From positions 1,526,001 through 1,590,000 of the forward strand of contig OX940863.1 of the NCBI GenBank assembly GCA_954871525.1: a stretch of 64,000 nt of DNA, given 5' to 3'. Below, one piece after another: positions 23,413 through 36,700 of this stretch (positions within the stretch are counted from its first letter, which is position 1; the number at the start of each line of letters is the position of its first letter). A program made the position numbers and the translations under genes. The notes beneath the pieces are model-generated. The model was not told the DNA's origin, did not search any database, and saw only the letters and a program-made list of their open reading frames with translations. The stretch is from Parietaria judaica (taxonomy: Eukaryota > Streptophyta > Magnoliopsida > Rosales > Urticaceae).

Positions 23413-24810
23413 CACCACTGTTGACCATTGATCCGACAACATTTTCTAATTTAATATTTATATATATATAATTATCGAAATTCGAAACAATTATTTGGCA
23501 TATAAAAGTATATAATAATAAGAAGCTTCCAAAAACACGAAGTCTTGTAAGCTAAATAAAAATAATAATAGTGAGTCAAAGGATGAATTAAGCAGCCTCA
23601 TTTGAAAGGCAGTAAAGAAGAAACTTCCTTAATATATGAAGTCTTCAAAAATGTTAAAAGTCACATACAAGTCTCCTTCGGTTGTCTAAAATCCAAATGG
23701 CTCAATATACTAGTCATCGCGTGATAAACGGACCGCAGCCCGACTTTTCCGCATAAAAATCGATTTTGGTTCCTGTTTTGGTTTTCCGTTTCCAAAAAAA
23801 TCTGAATTTTTTTAAACCGAGACGGGAACATATCTTTGGCATTATTATATTTTTCAAAACCGAGCTTCGAAAATATTAAAAGTCCAATTATCGATTTCAC
23901 GTGTAATTCACACCTGTCATTTGAGTACCATGCTATGATGATAAAATTCGATATGGGTCGTTTATTATTTTGCATATCATATAACAGTCATGCATATTCA
24001 TTATTGATTATCTATTAAAAAATCAGCCACAAATCAATTTGAAACGTGCGTGTTGGGCTTTGTGCAACTTGCCAATATACATATTGCCTAATTTAGCATG
24101 TGAGCGCCCATTATGTTTGAACATTTTAGATACATATTTGAGGGGAATACAATATACCATTTGATTTTTCAATTGTCTCATTGGTTAGATTAGAAGAAGT
24201 CTTTTTTATTTATAAAAAAAAAAATAATCGAATTTTTATTTTTTTAATTGTTATGATTTGTTGTTTAAGTTTTGGCCAAAAGCACATGGTTGAAGAAGTT
24301 GATGATCTATTCTAGAAGTCTTTTTGAGCCAATGATTCGTCCTCCATTAATTGTGGTGATTAAGTATAAGCCAACAGTACGCTTGCTTCATGTCGTATCA
24401 AGCTGTTTTCATATATTTTTTTTTTTTTTCATTTCAAATTGAAACCCCATTGTATGGTTTTGACTTTTTACTACAACATAAATTAAAATATCATATTTAT
24501 CATTAACATTATACTACACTAGACTAAATATAGTGTGTCCATCTCTAAATATATTTAGTGTTTTTATTATAGCTTTAAACATTGAGAAAATTAAAAATAA
24601 ATCAAACGGGAAATTGGTATATAAATTTTTTTATCACTACAATCCAATCGTTTATTATAATGGTATGTCGAATCGTGTTACTAATCGGTTTATGTATCGC
24701 ACTCGAGTTCGACAACAGGATTGTGCTGCTTTTTATGTTAAAATGAAGACAACAAGAGTGTTATGATGGCTCTTATAGTTTCGGTTTCTAGCTCTAAATA
24801 GAAACTCAAA
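23413..24810. other. AT-rich intergenic DNA
   Basis: No gene recognised. 24290-24390 (AAGTC, then CATTAATTGTGGTGATT) weakly resembles 33015-33080 upstream of the DUF2921 region, suggesting old shared repeat material. Confidence 0.35.
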
Positions 24811-24960
24811 TCATGAATTGGCGATGTTTATCCAAATTAGTTGTATTCAATCATTGATTATCTTTGTAATAAAACACTTAATTTTGCCAAGAAATTAAAC
24901 AAACAAATAAAACTCATAAGCATACATTTTCAATAAATAAAAAACTGAGCAAGAGTAGCA
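24811..24960 (+). pseudogene. Orphan copy of the MOT1 3' flank
   Basis: This stretch aligns with 3190-3460, just after the MOT1 stop. Shared blocks include AATCATGA, TATCCAAATTAGTTGTATT, TCAATCATTG and TAAGCATACA followed by TTTCAATAAATAAA. No MOT1 coding sequence precedes it. It therefore marks one end of the tandem duplication that produced ABCG gene B, with the break near the MOT1 stop codon or with the MOT1 copy lost later. Confidence 0.72.
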
Positions 24961-25408
24961 AGTACTTTTTTAAAAATCCGAATGCGCTGAGCATTCAGAT
25001 ATGTTTAGTTATATATATTTAGAAAACAAATTTAGAATCATATTTTTTTGTTTTGTTTTGAAATTTACATAAAAAACAAAACAATACATAAAATGTGTTT
25101 TTTCTCTCTTGATATAATTATTTTAATATATATGTATTATTATTTTTTTTTTCTACGAACCTCGAATGAACTCTGAATATATGCGGTTGAAAAATTTCGT
25201 CTAGAAGAATCTAATGATAGATGAGAAACTATAATTTCGACATATATTTTTTTAAATATTAATTTTTATTTATTTTAATTCAATTAAAAAAAACATAACT
25301 AAACAATATTTAAAATATTCTAAAAACATTATTCTAAATTTACATTTAAAATTTAAAAATAAAATACACACAGAAAAAAACGTAACCAAGCAGGGGACCA
25401 CTAACTCT
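24961..25408. other. Downstream region of ABCG gene B
   Basis: AT-rich DNA after the gene B stop codon. The first part lies beyond the similarity to the gene A 3' flank. No element recognised. Confidence 0.35.
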
Positions 25409-28400
25409 CTACCGCCTCTGGAAATTGAATGCCTTGATCGAAAACGCGAAGATGAAGCCGAAGAGCACGGCGAAGGAGACGTTGACCACGGCGACGACTC
25501 CCAGGAAGTCGTGCCGGAATCCGAAGTACCGTTTCAGGAATTCCTCCACGGTCTCGCCGGTGACTTCGTCGACGACGGTCTTCACCTCGCCGTACTGCGA
25601 CACCACCATTCCGTACAGCGTCCACGCCACCGGACACCCCCAGTAGTACCACCTCCACCACGCCGGAATCATCTGTCATCGTTCACTCAGAGCATCAGAT
25701 TCTGGAATCGATCGAGAAAGTTTGGAAGGAATCAAGCGAGTCTTACAGGGCGAGGGACGACGAATCCGGCGAAGAGATTCCACAGCCCGTAGAACGAGGC
25801 GGAGACGATGCCGGCGATCTGGATGTTGGGCGTCACGGCGACGGTCATCATGCCGTAGAACGTGAAGTAGAGGAGCGCGAAGAACGTGAAGAACAAGTAC
25901 CAGAAGAACTTCGCAGCAGTCCAGTCGAAGCCGATCATGGCGTAGACCAGAAGACTGTACACTCCGGCTTGAGCCATTATGTACGGGAGCTCGACGGCGA
26001 CCTGTCCGAACGTGTACGGGAAAGCCGAGTACATTCCGGCGGCTCTTTCTCTGTAGAAAACGGTTCTTTCGATGGCGATCACCGGCTGCACGGTGGCGGC
26101 GTTCTGGACGCCGATGAAGAATATGGCGGCGTACATGGAGCCCATCGCGTTGATCAGGTCTTGTTGCCGGTCCCTGAGATCGTGTTTTCAATTAGCACAC
26201 AAAGTGTTTGTCAAAATTGCTGATACAGAGAACAGAGATCGAAGATATGGCGCTGCTCTCGAAGAACGTACATTTTCTTGCCCATGTCCCAGAACATTGT
26301 CCCGAAAACGAGAGCGATGACGGTGGTGAAGAGGAAGCGCACGGCGGTGTATGGCGGGTTGCGCCAGTACGACCAGCGTTGCTTCCACAGGCAGGCGACA
26401 CATTGTGTCCAGAACGAGCGTGAGTACTGCGTCGGGAAGTAGAGGTCCTTCGATCCCGGCTCCGGACTGCTCAGTTCCTTGATGACTTCTTTGCTCCTCC
26501 TGGAAAGTCAAGGTGACTTTCCTTTCAAAATAATATACTATGAATGAAGTGTTGTTAGACTGACCTGTATAGCTCGGAGTTGCTGTAGATATCAGCAAAA
26601 TCAACTCCCAATGCTATTTCTTGAGCTGAACTAGAAACTTCCAACATCCACGTTGCCGGATTATACCCGGGTTTTATCTTATTTACACCATGAATTCCCT
26701 GGAGAGAAGAACCGTTCTTGACTTTGAGAAAACGAGCCTCGAACATGTCTTAGAGAGAAAACAATTCAGGATATCTACCTCAAAGTAGGCGATCAAACGG
26801 CAAGAATTGTGTCCCAATGGACCAACGTAGATTGACTGTCCTCCTCTCTTCATCAGGAATAGCTGCAAATGGAATTCCCCGTCATCGATTAGCGAAAATG
26901 AACCCGATATGAAGAAACATAATTCCTGGCGGTTTGAAACAGCCTTACCTCGTCAAAGGCTTCGAAAATGTCAATGCTCGGCTGATGAATCGTGCACACG
27001 ACAGTTCTGCCAGTGTCGACGGTGTTCCGCACAGTCCTCATTACAATGGCTGCAGCTCTAGCGTCAAGCCCAGAAGTCGGCTCATCCATGAATATGATCG
27101 ACGGGTTCGCAACAAGCTCGACCGCGATAGTCAACCTTTTGCGTTGCTCGGTCGAGAGTCCGTTCACTCCTGGCAGCCCAACGAGAGCTTTCCTCAGTGG
27201 TTTCAGCTCCACAAGCTCCATCACTTCCTCTATGAACATCTGTGATCACGAAAAATAAGAAAATCCAAAGCCAAACAGATTTTTGTTTTTTTGTTTTTGT
27301 TTTTTGAATTTCCACAGTATTAGATAAAGCTCATACCTTTCTGGTTTCGGTGTTAACATTGGCCGGCAAGCGAAGCCACGCGGAGTAGAGCAAGGACTCA
27401 TAAACCGTAACGTGCGGAGAGTGAATGTCGTTTTGCTCACAGTACCCGGAGATCCGAGCAAACATTTCTTGCTTCTTAGAGTAACCTGAAATCCGGATAT
27501 CTCCTTCGATGTATCCGCCGGTTTTCCTTCCAGCAAGCACGTCCATAAGAGTGGTTTTTCCGGCTCCACTGACTCCCATCAGCGCTGTCAAGACTCCGGG
27601 CCGGAAACTGCCGCTCACACCCTTCAGGAGCACCAGTTTGTCCTCTGCGACACCTTGGCTCTTCATTTCCTGCAACAATGTTCAGCAAAAATATCGGATC
27701 TTCTTTCGTTTCTTTTCAGATTTATTTTTTCTCACGCCTACCTCAGGCATATCCACCGAGTAAACGATGTCGTCGAAGACGATTGAATGTGGTTCGAAAG
27801 GTAGAATCATTCCTCTTTTACTGTCCTCCATTTCGGATGCTTCACGATCTGATCTTTTCCGCATCTTAATGGCTTTTCCTTCGTTGCCAGTTGACTCACT
27901 CGTGTCTTCAGAATTCACCGCTTGTGGCTTCTCAATTGCTGCAAAAAATGTTGGCATGAGAGGTTAGTACGTTCTCTATTCTTCTACTATCTTTTAGTTG
28001 GAAACTTGTGTTCTTATAAATACTCACCATTCAAGAAAGTGAGAGCTATAGTGTAGAAAACGTTCAAAACCAGGATGAATCCGATCATAGCACCGATACC
28101 GATCCAGTACCAATGTGCGCCGGTGGGAAAGCCTCGGCTCTCCATAGCCTGAATGCCTAGAGACTTTGTTGAGTTCACCAGAATCTGTTTCAGAAAATAT
28201 TTGCTAAAGAATTAGGCAATATTTTACCCGTTAAACGAGATCCAGTTTGTTTGTGAAACTCACATGTTTCCATTTGTCACCGAGGAACTCATTGACGACA
28301 ATCGCGTTCTGAGCGTACATCATAGGCGAGCTCCAGTAACCCCATAACCACCAGCCTCTGATGTTATCTGTTTTCGCGACGGAGAAGCAATCAGAACATG

Positions 28401-31400
28401 AAATAAACGGTTTTGTTTATGTTGATTTGGAAAAATTAGCAAACATCTGTATACCTTTAGAGAGCACAACGCCTCCTAATGCAAAGACCAAAAGCAACAC
28501 GAAATATCCAAACGAGTTGGCGACGATCATGTTTCTTCCGGCGGCTGCGATGGCCCGAAACAACGCAGACGACATTTGGTTGACGAATATAAGCAGAAGG
28601 TATTGCTTAAACAGCCTGAAAATTAACAAATGAAAAATAAAAATAGAAACACTTTTTTTGGATTTATAAAAGAAATTCACCTACCTTCCGACACTTGGAT
28701 CAAACCCGATAGAATAGTACGAAATAGCAACCCAAACCGCAACTTCTAAAAACGTGATAGGGATTTTGAGAAGCCATGACGGAATAGCATAAGCCCACGC
28801 GGGGAAGAACCGGAGATCTCTTTGCTTGTAGAACACGGGAAGCTTGACAATGGTCATAGAAATCTCCGAAAGTCCGTTGAATATTATTATAGTCACGGTG
28901 AAGAACGTAGCTCCAATGTATCGGCCCGCACTGTCTAGACTGTCGCGTTTCATCTCGGTTCTCAGGAAGACTGTGACACAAATCAGCGCCAATATCGAAA
29001 GCTACAAAAATCGAAGGAATATTCGTATATATACCTATGTTCGGAAGAAAACATTGTAATAAAAATTACGGAGTCAAATTGACCTGTGAGATCTTGAAGA
29101 TGTAGATGAAAGAGTTTCTCTGCATGAGCAAATATTCCCTCGAGAAGCAAGCTTTGATGAGCTCTTTGGTTTTCACACCGTAGTCTTTCTTCGCCAGAGC
29201 CGCCGGGTGGTTCTTGCTCTTGTCGAACGGGGTCGAAAGCTCGGATCTCAATTTCTGTCCAACGTGGAAAGACTTAAATGACGTGACAAAATTGTCGGCA
29301 GTGACGAATCGGTACGGTTCGTTTCTCCTTGCCCAGTATTGCTCCTGGTCTTTCCTTGACGTCACCTCTTGAAGAAAGTCAGCCACGCCTTTCCTCTCCG
29401 GACATTTGAAGCCCGTCGACTCAAAGAATTCTAGCACTTGCTCCCGTGGGCCTTGGTAGACAATCTGGCCGTCCGACAAGAGAATGATATCATCGAAAAG
29501 GTCGTAAGTCTCCGGTGCGGGCTGGAGCAGAGAGACGACGTAAGTTCCTTCGAAGATGTGAGTGACTTGCTTCAACGAGTTAATGATCTGATACGTCGTC
29601 GAGCTATCTAAACCGGTCGAAATTTCGTCCATGAAGAAAGCGCCTGCGGGGCCCACAAGCATTTCACCGGTAGTGACCCGCTTCCTTTGTCCTCCCGATA
29701 TACCTCGTAGCATTTCGTCTCCTACCATTGTATCAGCACATACTTCCAGTCCCAAGATCTGTAATTAGAATTAATTATTTGATATTTTTTGCATTGATTA
29801 ATATACAAGCTCCTTGACAATGCTGACCTTCAGGATATAATCCGTCACCACACTGAACTCTTGACCTTCTGCTGCCGCTGCCTATAAACCAACAAAAACC
29901 CGAAATCAATCACGATTTCGTCCAAGTTTTGTTAACATGACTCGAAAAGTAAGCATAACCGAAACAAATATATGTTTCTCACCTTCATGTAGACATCAAT
30001 ATCCGGATTGGGCTTGATTTTCGCTTCTTTCTCTCTTCGTGACAACTCTGCAAGCATGTCTGCGAATTTTCGAGACCAAAACACCAATCAAAACCCAAAA
30101 CCCACGTGTTTTTATTTTATCTAGATGGAAAGGAGATAAATCGGGAAAAAAGACTAACCGAAACGAGTTCCGACTCCTTGGCATCGAGCAGAGAAGGCCA
30201 AGGTTTCTCGGACGGTCATTTCTCCGATGTGAACATCTTGCTGGCTGATGTAGGCAGCAGTCCTTCGTGACACAAACTCGTTCATGTTCATCCCGTTGTA
30301 GGTCACCTTTCCCGTATGCTGAAAGATAATTTTCCATATTATAAATTATTTTTATTCTAGACTTGACTTAAATAAAATTAAAGCCAAATCAGTCTTTCTT
30401 ACCTTCAACTCTGAGCTAAGTTTTCCGGCCAAAGCCAATAAAAGTGTGGTCTTTCCAGAACTTGGAGGACCCAACAGTAATGCCATCCTGATATTAATTA
30501 AGAACAAAGTTCATCATTATTTACTTGAACTACAAGAAACGCGGTAAACGGTAACTAAAACGGCAGCGATCGTATCGTTATTACCTTCCTGGCTTGATGA
30601 TACCACTAACATCTTGGAGGATGGTAATTTTTTGCTTTTTGCTTCGAAAGGCAGGAAGAAATCCCAAGAGACCCTTCGAACCAAATCAACAAATAGCAAT
30701 TTTGGAGCAATCAAAGATTATTTGTGATGTTTATTGTTATTTTTTTTTATTAATAAGCATGATTAGGTAAATAAGGAACCTCAAGTATGTTAATGTTGAA
30801 GTTGATGAAGGACGGCAAAGCTCTGCCTCCGACGTAAGCTCCGGCTTCAATGTTAACATTCTCGAATCGAACTTCGATGGTTGGAAGGTCTATTCGGACT
30901 CTGAAATGATCAATAAACATCCATGAAAACGGAATCAAACTGAGTCTTTGAAGAGTTCTCATTTGAATTAAAATTGTGCAAGGGTATGTAGTTGATCAAT
31001 TGTTTTTAATGTGGCAACAATCCATATTGTTAGTTGTTAGTTACTATAAAATGTTTTGAAGCTCATAATTTTTCATACAACTAGAAGAAAAAAATTTCCG
31101 GTGATGATGCTGTACCGGTTGACTCGATCTCGAAGCTTGAGTAGGAAGCGCTCGTTGTCCTCCTCGGCGACCTTGACGAGCCTCTCGAGCAAGTCCTTCC
31201 TCTCCTTGACGCCCAAGTTGTTAGTGTCCACCTCGCTCACCTCGCCACGCGACGTCGTGAGAATGCCTTTCCTCAACCTCGCGTACGTCGGCAGCTTCTC
31301 CAGTGCCGCCCACCGCAGGGCCTCCTCGTCGTCTTCCTCTCTCGAGGACCGAGAAAACACCTCTACTACGCTGTTGCCCCGCCACCTCGAAGAGCTAGCG

Positions 31401-31444
31401 GCCCTCATGCTACTGCCGGCTTTGTAGATGTCGCCTGCGTCCAT
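25409..31444 (-). CDS. PDR-type ABCG transporter, gene B (PDR1/ABCG40-like)
   Basis: Tandem paralogue of gene A, 1428 residues, same predicted role. Twenty exons: 31444-31116, 30900-30780, 30673-30585, 30487-30403, 30318-30159, 30059-29983, 29881-29828, 29758-29084, 29001-28685, 28615-28455, 28367-28264, 28184-28028, 27938-27742, 27669-27337, 27239-26949, 26862-26779, 26698-26565, 26499-26272, 26173-25747, 25672-25409. Every exon has the length of its gene A counterpart except exons 1 and 13, each three bases shorter; all phases agree and no stop interrupts the frame. Both Walker A motifs ([18 protein letters not shown]), both signatures and both Walker B motifs are intact. Exon 15 encodes the same 97 residues as in A. 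The N-terminus (start [10 protein letters not shown]) and the linker before NBD2 differ most. Upstream, the core promoter region is tandemly duplicated with expanded TA runs. Confidence 0.93.
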
Positions 31445-31513
31445 CTTGGGCTATACGCTCCCGTATCAGTGGCTCGGTTACTGCGTCGGTTACTGCGCTT
31501 CCTCACCGGAGAA

Positions 31514-31587
31514 ATGCGAGGGATGGTTTTGTTATTGTGGGAGTTCTTCCTGATCGGGTTGTGATATTTGCATGGGATGTGTGTATG

Positions 31588-31637
<50 letters not shown>

Positions 31638-31703
31638 AGGGATGGTTTTGTTATTGTGGGAGTTCTTCCTGATCGGGTTGTGATATTTGCATGGGATGTG
31701 TGT

Positions 31704-31753
<50 letters not shown>
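31514..31753 (-). repeat. 119-bp tandem duplication with TA runs in the gene B promoter
   Basis: The block starting ATGCGAGGGATGG occurs at 31514 and again at 31633, nearly identical through GGGATGTGTGTATG. Each copy ends in a long TA run (31592-31634 and 31710-31753). In gene A the single equivalent block ends in a TA run of about 13 bases at the presumed TATA site. Gene B thus appears to carry two stacked core promoters. Confidence 0.85.
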
Positions 31754-31757
<4 letters not shown>

Positions 31758-33775
31758 ACAAGTTTGTGTAGAACGGTTTCTAGAATACTGGGCTATTGGT
31801 CTACAATGAGTGAAGTTTTGTGTTTAAATTAGTTTTTTTTTTTTATTTTTTTTTTGAAATTTGCATATTGGTGCATTTTCGTAATTTTGATGTTTGTACT
31901 TTACTTTGTATGCTTTAAAAAAAAAACACATTGTCGCATGCATCCGCTTTATAATTTGATGAGAAATTTTAACTTGTGCCTAGTTCGTGGCTCTATTAAG
32001 AGTATTTTTGTCAATTTTTTACTTTTTGTTAATTTTATAGGACTTTCATCTTTAACATATTAGATCGATAATGATGATTACTTATTAGTCAAAATAACGT
32101 AAATAAATTTTATTTTTTGTACCTTCTATAATTTTTATTTTTTATTATTTATAGTACTTTCTATTTTTAAAAATAGTCAAATAAACTCGATAAACACTGA
32201 CGGATAAAATTTAACTTTCCCCAAAAATCAGTCCTCGCCATATACTGAAATAGGGAGCACTATCCGAACAGGCTCCCCTATCCCAGTGTTAAAACAGCTT
32301 TTTTTAGGCGCCTCTGGCGGCTGGCTAGACCGGCTATGAAGTCGGTTTTTAACCGTGGAATACGATCATTCATTATTTTAGTTATTTATTTAGTTAGCAG
32401 CTCATACTCTTTTTCTCCATGGTTCTCTTAAAAAGGCTACTTATTAGGATGAGGATTAGGATTCGGTCATCACAGTGTCATGCATGGATTCAACAATCAA
32501 GAAAAGTCGTTGGCACGTCGACGAAATGACGCTATAATCAGACATGCGGTTTAAAAACCGTAGGAAGCTGTTGCCATTGTTCTAAAAATGTGGTAAGTTA
32601 CTGGCACGACTGTCAGAAACCAAAATTGCACTATAAAAATGCGAAATATCGGTAAACCAATTGCCCTTAAAATAGAGGTTACAGTTTGTAATCGGTATCG
32701 GTATTTGAATACAGTATCATGTACGTACTTGACAGAGAAAATATGATATGCATCGTTCATTATTTTAATTATTTGATTAGCAGTCCATACTCTAGTTTTT
32801 GCTATATGATTTCTTGAAAAGGCTACTCTTTAGGATTTGGCTTCGATATTAATACTCAGAAACAAATTTAAAGGGCTGCGTTGGGATATTTGATCTTTTT
32901 TTTAGCAGCATCTACATTTATAATTAAACTTCAAAATAATAATAATTTAACATTTAACGTGATTCTTTTGACATTAACTCAACATGGATGAAATTAAACC
33001 TTGACAAATATGGCCTTTTTATTGATCATCTTGAAGTCTTGTGAATTAATTATTCATCTTCCATTATTGTGGTAATTTCTAACCCTTAGTATGCTACAAA
33101 TTGTACCCCCTATTTTAATTATTTATAGGTTCTTGGACTTTTGGAGATCAAATTTTAATTGAATTTTGACTTAGCGTTACAAAAGTACAATAATTTGTGC
33201 CTCATTCAATTGTATGGACTAATTAATGTACAATAATTTATGAATGAACCTATAAACACGTGGAACACACAAAAAATTATTCTAAATAATATTTTGATTT
33301 TTCTTCTTCTGCAATGTCAAGAAAATCGGATAACATAAAAAATACAATAAAAAATGTTAAAAATGAAAAGAAATAAGATTAGAGTACCTGTCGGTAGTAA
33401 CCAGTACACCAGAAAAATCTAATTTGTAGAAACGTCGTCAATTTTAAAATAATTACGATTTACTCAACATAAAATTAGGATGTCGATATCGGTATCGGTA
33501 TTTTAAACACTACTATAAAGTTAAACAAACATCGGTTTGGACCGGAATGAACACTATTTATTTTGTTGCAAGAAAAATGCATGTTTTTATAGTTTAGTCT
33601 TTTCTTTGCCCTTTGAAGAACCTTTTCAAGTGTGCTTAGTATACAAAACATAGAAAACTATCAAAATTTAAACAAACATTATTGTTTCTCATGCCTAGAA
33701 AATTAGTAAGCAAAAAGCCACGTCTGTGTCGTTTCTAACACAACTCTGTCGTTTACGAAGAAGATTGTTCCCGTT
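31754..33775. other. Intergenic region between gene B and the DUF2921 gene
   Basis: Similarity with the gene A upstream region ends near 31820. Beyond that no gene is seen. A diverged direct repeat of about 90 bases is visible (about 32366-32460 and 32755-32845, sharing CATTATTTTA, GCAG…CATACTCT and AAAGGCTACT). Bases 33590-33775 are the 3' flank of the DUF2921 gene. Confidence 0.45.
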
Positions 33776-36700
33776 TCATTCCTGATCACGCTCTCTCTCG
33801 CTGGAAGCGAGCTCGGTCTCGAGCACCTTTGAGCTCGAAGGAAGCCTCTCGTACATCGGCGACGGCCTCGGAAGAAACCGGAATCCTTTGAGAGTAAGGC
33901 TGTGGCTGAGCTTCTCGTAGCTCCATCGCTGCTGTGCGTAGACTACGAGGGCGAGGATAATGGCTGTGATTGGAATCGCAACGTCTCCGAACTTGGAGAA
34001 GAAGTCCTTGTTCGGGTCGACGAACTCGTACTCTTCCGGAAAGTAACGATCGTCCGAAACGGGTCGAATGCGATCGTAGAGATGTGGTAAGAGTCTCACC
34101 ACTGTGATCCCGAAGTAGTACAGCTTTCTGAGCGGTTTGCTGTCGAGCTGCCACATTACATTGGCGATAACTTGCGGAAGAAGGTAAAAGTCTTGGACGA
34201 GACCGACGTACTCTTCTAGCTCGGCTTCCCATACGCTCAACCGGACTGAATGTCTCCGAGAATATACTCTTTGCCTGACGGGTTTTTGGCCGATGCCCAT
34301 GTTGTGAAGCACGAGTACAAGTATGTATCCGAGCACGTGGATTGCTACAGTTGAGAAAAGCACCTTCTTATCGGAGGGGACGCGATGGGGCTCCTGAGGC
34401 GAGCGTGACAGCAATCTCGACCGCGATTTCCAGACCTTTTGACAGAGCCTTAAGGTTAGCAGAAGCGAAGCCATGACGAGAAGCTTCACTGCGTAGTCGA
34501 GAATGTGGAACCATCTGTTCCTCTCGAGCTCGTACGAGGACGACCTGTAGGTTTGGGCAGATGTCTTTTTGAAGAGGGCCTCGGCGTCGGTGACGAGAGG
34601 CAGTGCGTAGCCAATGGCTTGGACGCCGAGCATAACGAGCGACATGTAAGGGATCGTGTCGGGGCTGTGCTTGATGTGGAACAGCTGGCTCACGATGCAA
34701 GCGATCGCGAGGGAAAGAGTCACGATTCGGAGGATTCCCTCGATTCCTCTACGGGAGAGAAGATCTTCTCTGTTCTTCCTGTAACTGATCGGGTAAGTCT
34801 CGAACTCGATGGAGCTGAAACGGAGAGGGTCATCGTCGTTCCTTTGGCTAGATATGGAAATCTTGGCCGTCGGATCGGCCAGCCAGCGAGCTGAGGTGGG
34901 AGGATACGACACAATTACCTCGATCTGACAATCCAGACCGTCTTCTAGATCGTCACTGGCACTCAACACTTCCCACGACGCTCGCACGTCTCTGCAGCCA
35001 AGCAAGTACATCTTTCCGACGCGCTGGTCATAGAGACCCTCCAAGAAAAGAGACGACACGTTTGTGAACTCCTTTGGATATCCCTGATCAAGAGAAAAAT
35101 GTGCAGACACGTTCAGAAGCAGCTGTTTCTCGGAGTACTGAGCCTTCATGTGGTACGGACTCTCTTGCTCACTGCTGTTCGAAGTAACGTTCGACCAGTA
35201 CCGTCCGAACAAGGGGCCCACCGAGAGAACCTCAAGATGGATATTCTGAGCAGGTCGTCGACTCGGAGCCTTTGACTTCACACGACCATAAGTCTGGAGG
35301 GTGAGATCTTCCGAGAGGAGGGAAAGACTGACTTGGAAAGCCTGGGCGTCCTCTAGTTTCGGGAACTCCAGAAGCGATTTCTTGATCATCGTGCCAAAAC
35401 TGAACTGCTCGTGTTTCTCAAAGAACGCACCGGCACGTTCGAACTTCGTGTAGGTGTAAACCGGGCGCGAGGTTTGGAAATAATTCCAGAGCTCGGAGGT
35501 CTGTGAAACCAGCCTTTCGACCACCAGCGGAAAGTATGCTGGAGCATCAGAATTAATGCTGGAAAACGTACCGAAGATGACGCTTCTCTGGCGGATCGAA
35601 AACGAGGTGGGTATGTACAAGCAGATCCGAGTATTGCAGCCGTTTCCTTCAACATCGACAAGACCGACACAGCCAACCATGCAAAGCTGACCGCTCGTGG
35701 AGTTCCAGATTCCCTCGGCAGAAACAGTCATGTTGCTAATCCCTGATCTTCTAAGCGCATTATACCGATATTCAGACGGGGGAATCGCTTTGAACTCAGC
35801 TGAGACTTTTGCAGCGTTTCCATTTCTCTTACCATCTGGCGTCTGGCACTTTATGACTTGCATACTAAGACTAACGCCATTGAAACCACCATCCGTCGCG
35901 TTCACCTCTTTGTTAATCCCAAACGGGCCCAACTTGTCGCAAAACGTGCCGTTCCTACTGCATTTCCAGTTGGGCAAGACGGTGAAGAATTGATCCCGGG
36001 TAATCTCTTCAAGGATGTCACAAAAACGATTTTGTTTGTAGACACTGATCCCCGAGAACAACAAGTCATTGTTCTTATACGGGTAAGGATTGCACGCTCT
36101 CGAAACTAGTTTCCCGGATGAGAATTCGTACTTCGCCAAAACTCCCATTCGGGAAACCATGCTAATTAGGTCAAAGTACTTATCGTTCGATTCAGGATTC
36201 AAACTCCTCATCTCACCAAGAACAGCCCTCGTGGTCAGAGTGAACGTCTTCGGATAGCGAAGCACGAGAAGAATCCGATCGTCCTGCATCAGAGGGGGCT
36301 GGGAATCGCTGTTCGACGAAGACTCGCTGACCCATTTCCACGGCTCGGAGTCGTCTTTCACCTCCCGATCCGGCAATGTCGTTGTTCCCAACATACACAA
36401 CACCCTCTCCTTCTGGTTTTCGGTATAAACCCCTTCGAACTGAATCGAGAGAACCGATTGGCCGGGCCACATTCGGAACATGTGTTCTTGATCGAACGAG
36501 TACCCACCAAAAACCCCATTAGAACCAATTTCCAGGGTCAGATCCGCGGCAAGGCCTATCCAGTTCTTCGACCGGTGTTCGAGGCTGACGTCCTTCACCC
36601 GGAACGACGCCAACTTCGACGGATCGCCGCCCATCACAGGCGCGGGCGACCAGTTCCCATCGTCCCGGAACTGATTTTCTTTCCTCCCAGCGTCAAACGG

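Noticed and set aside
31572..31832. Open frame rich in alternating Ile and Tyr
   Set aside because: It is a translation of the TA microsatellite in the gene B promoter; no gene structure.
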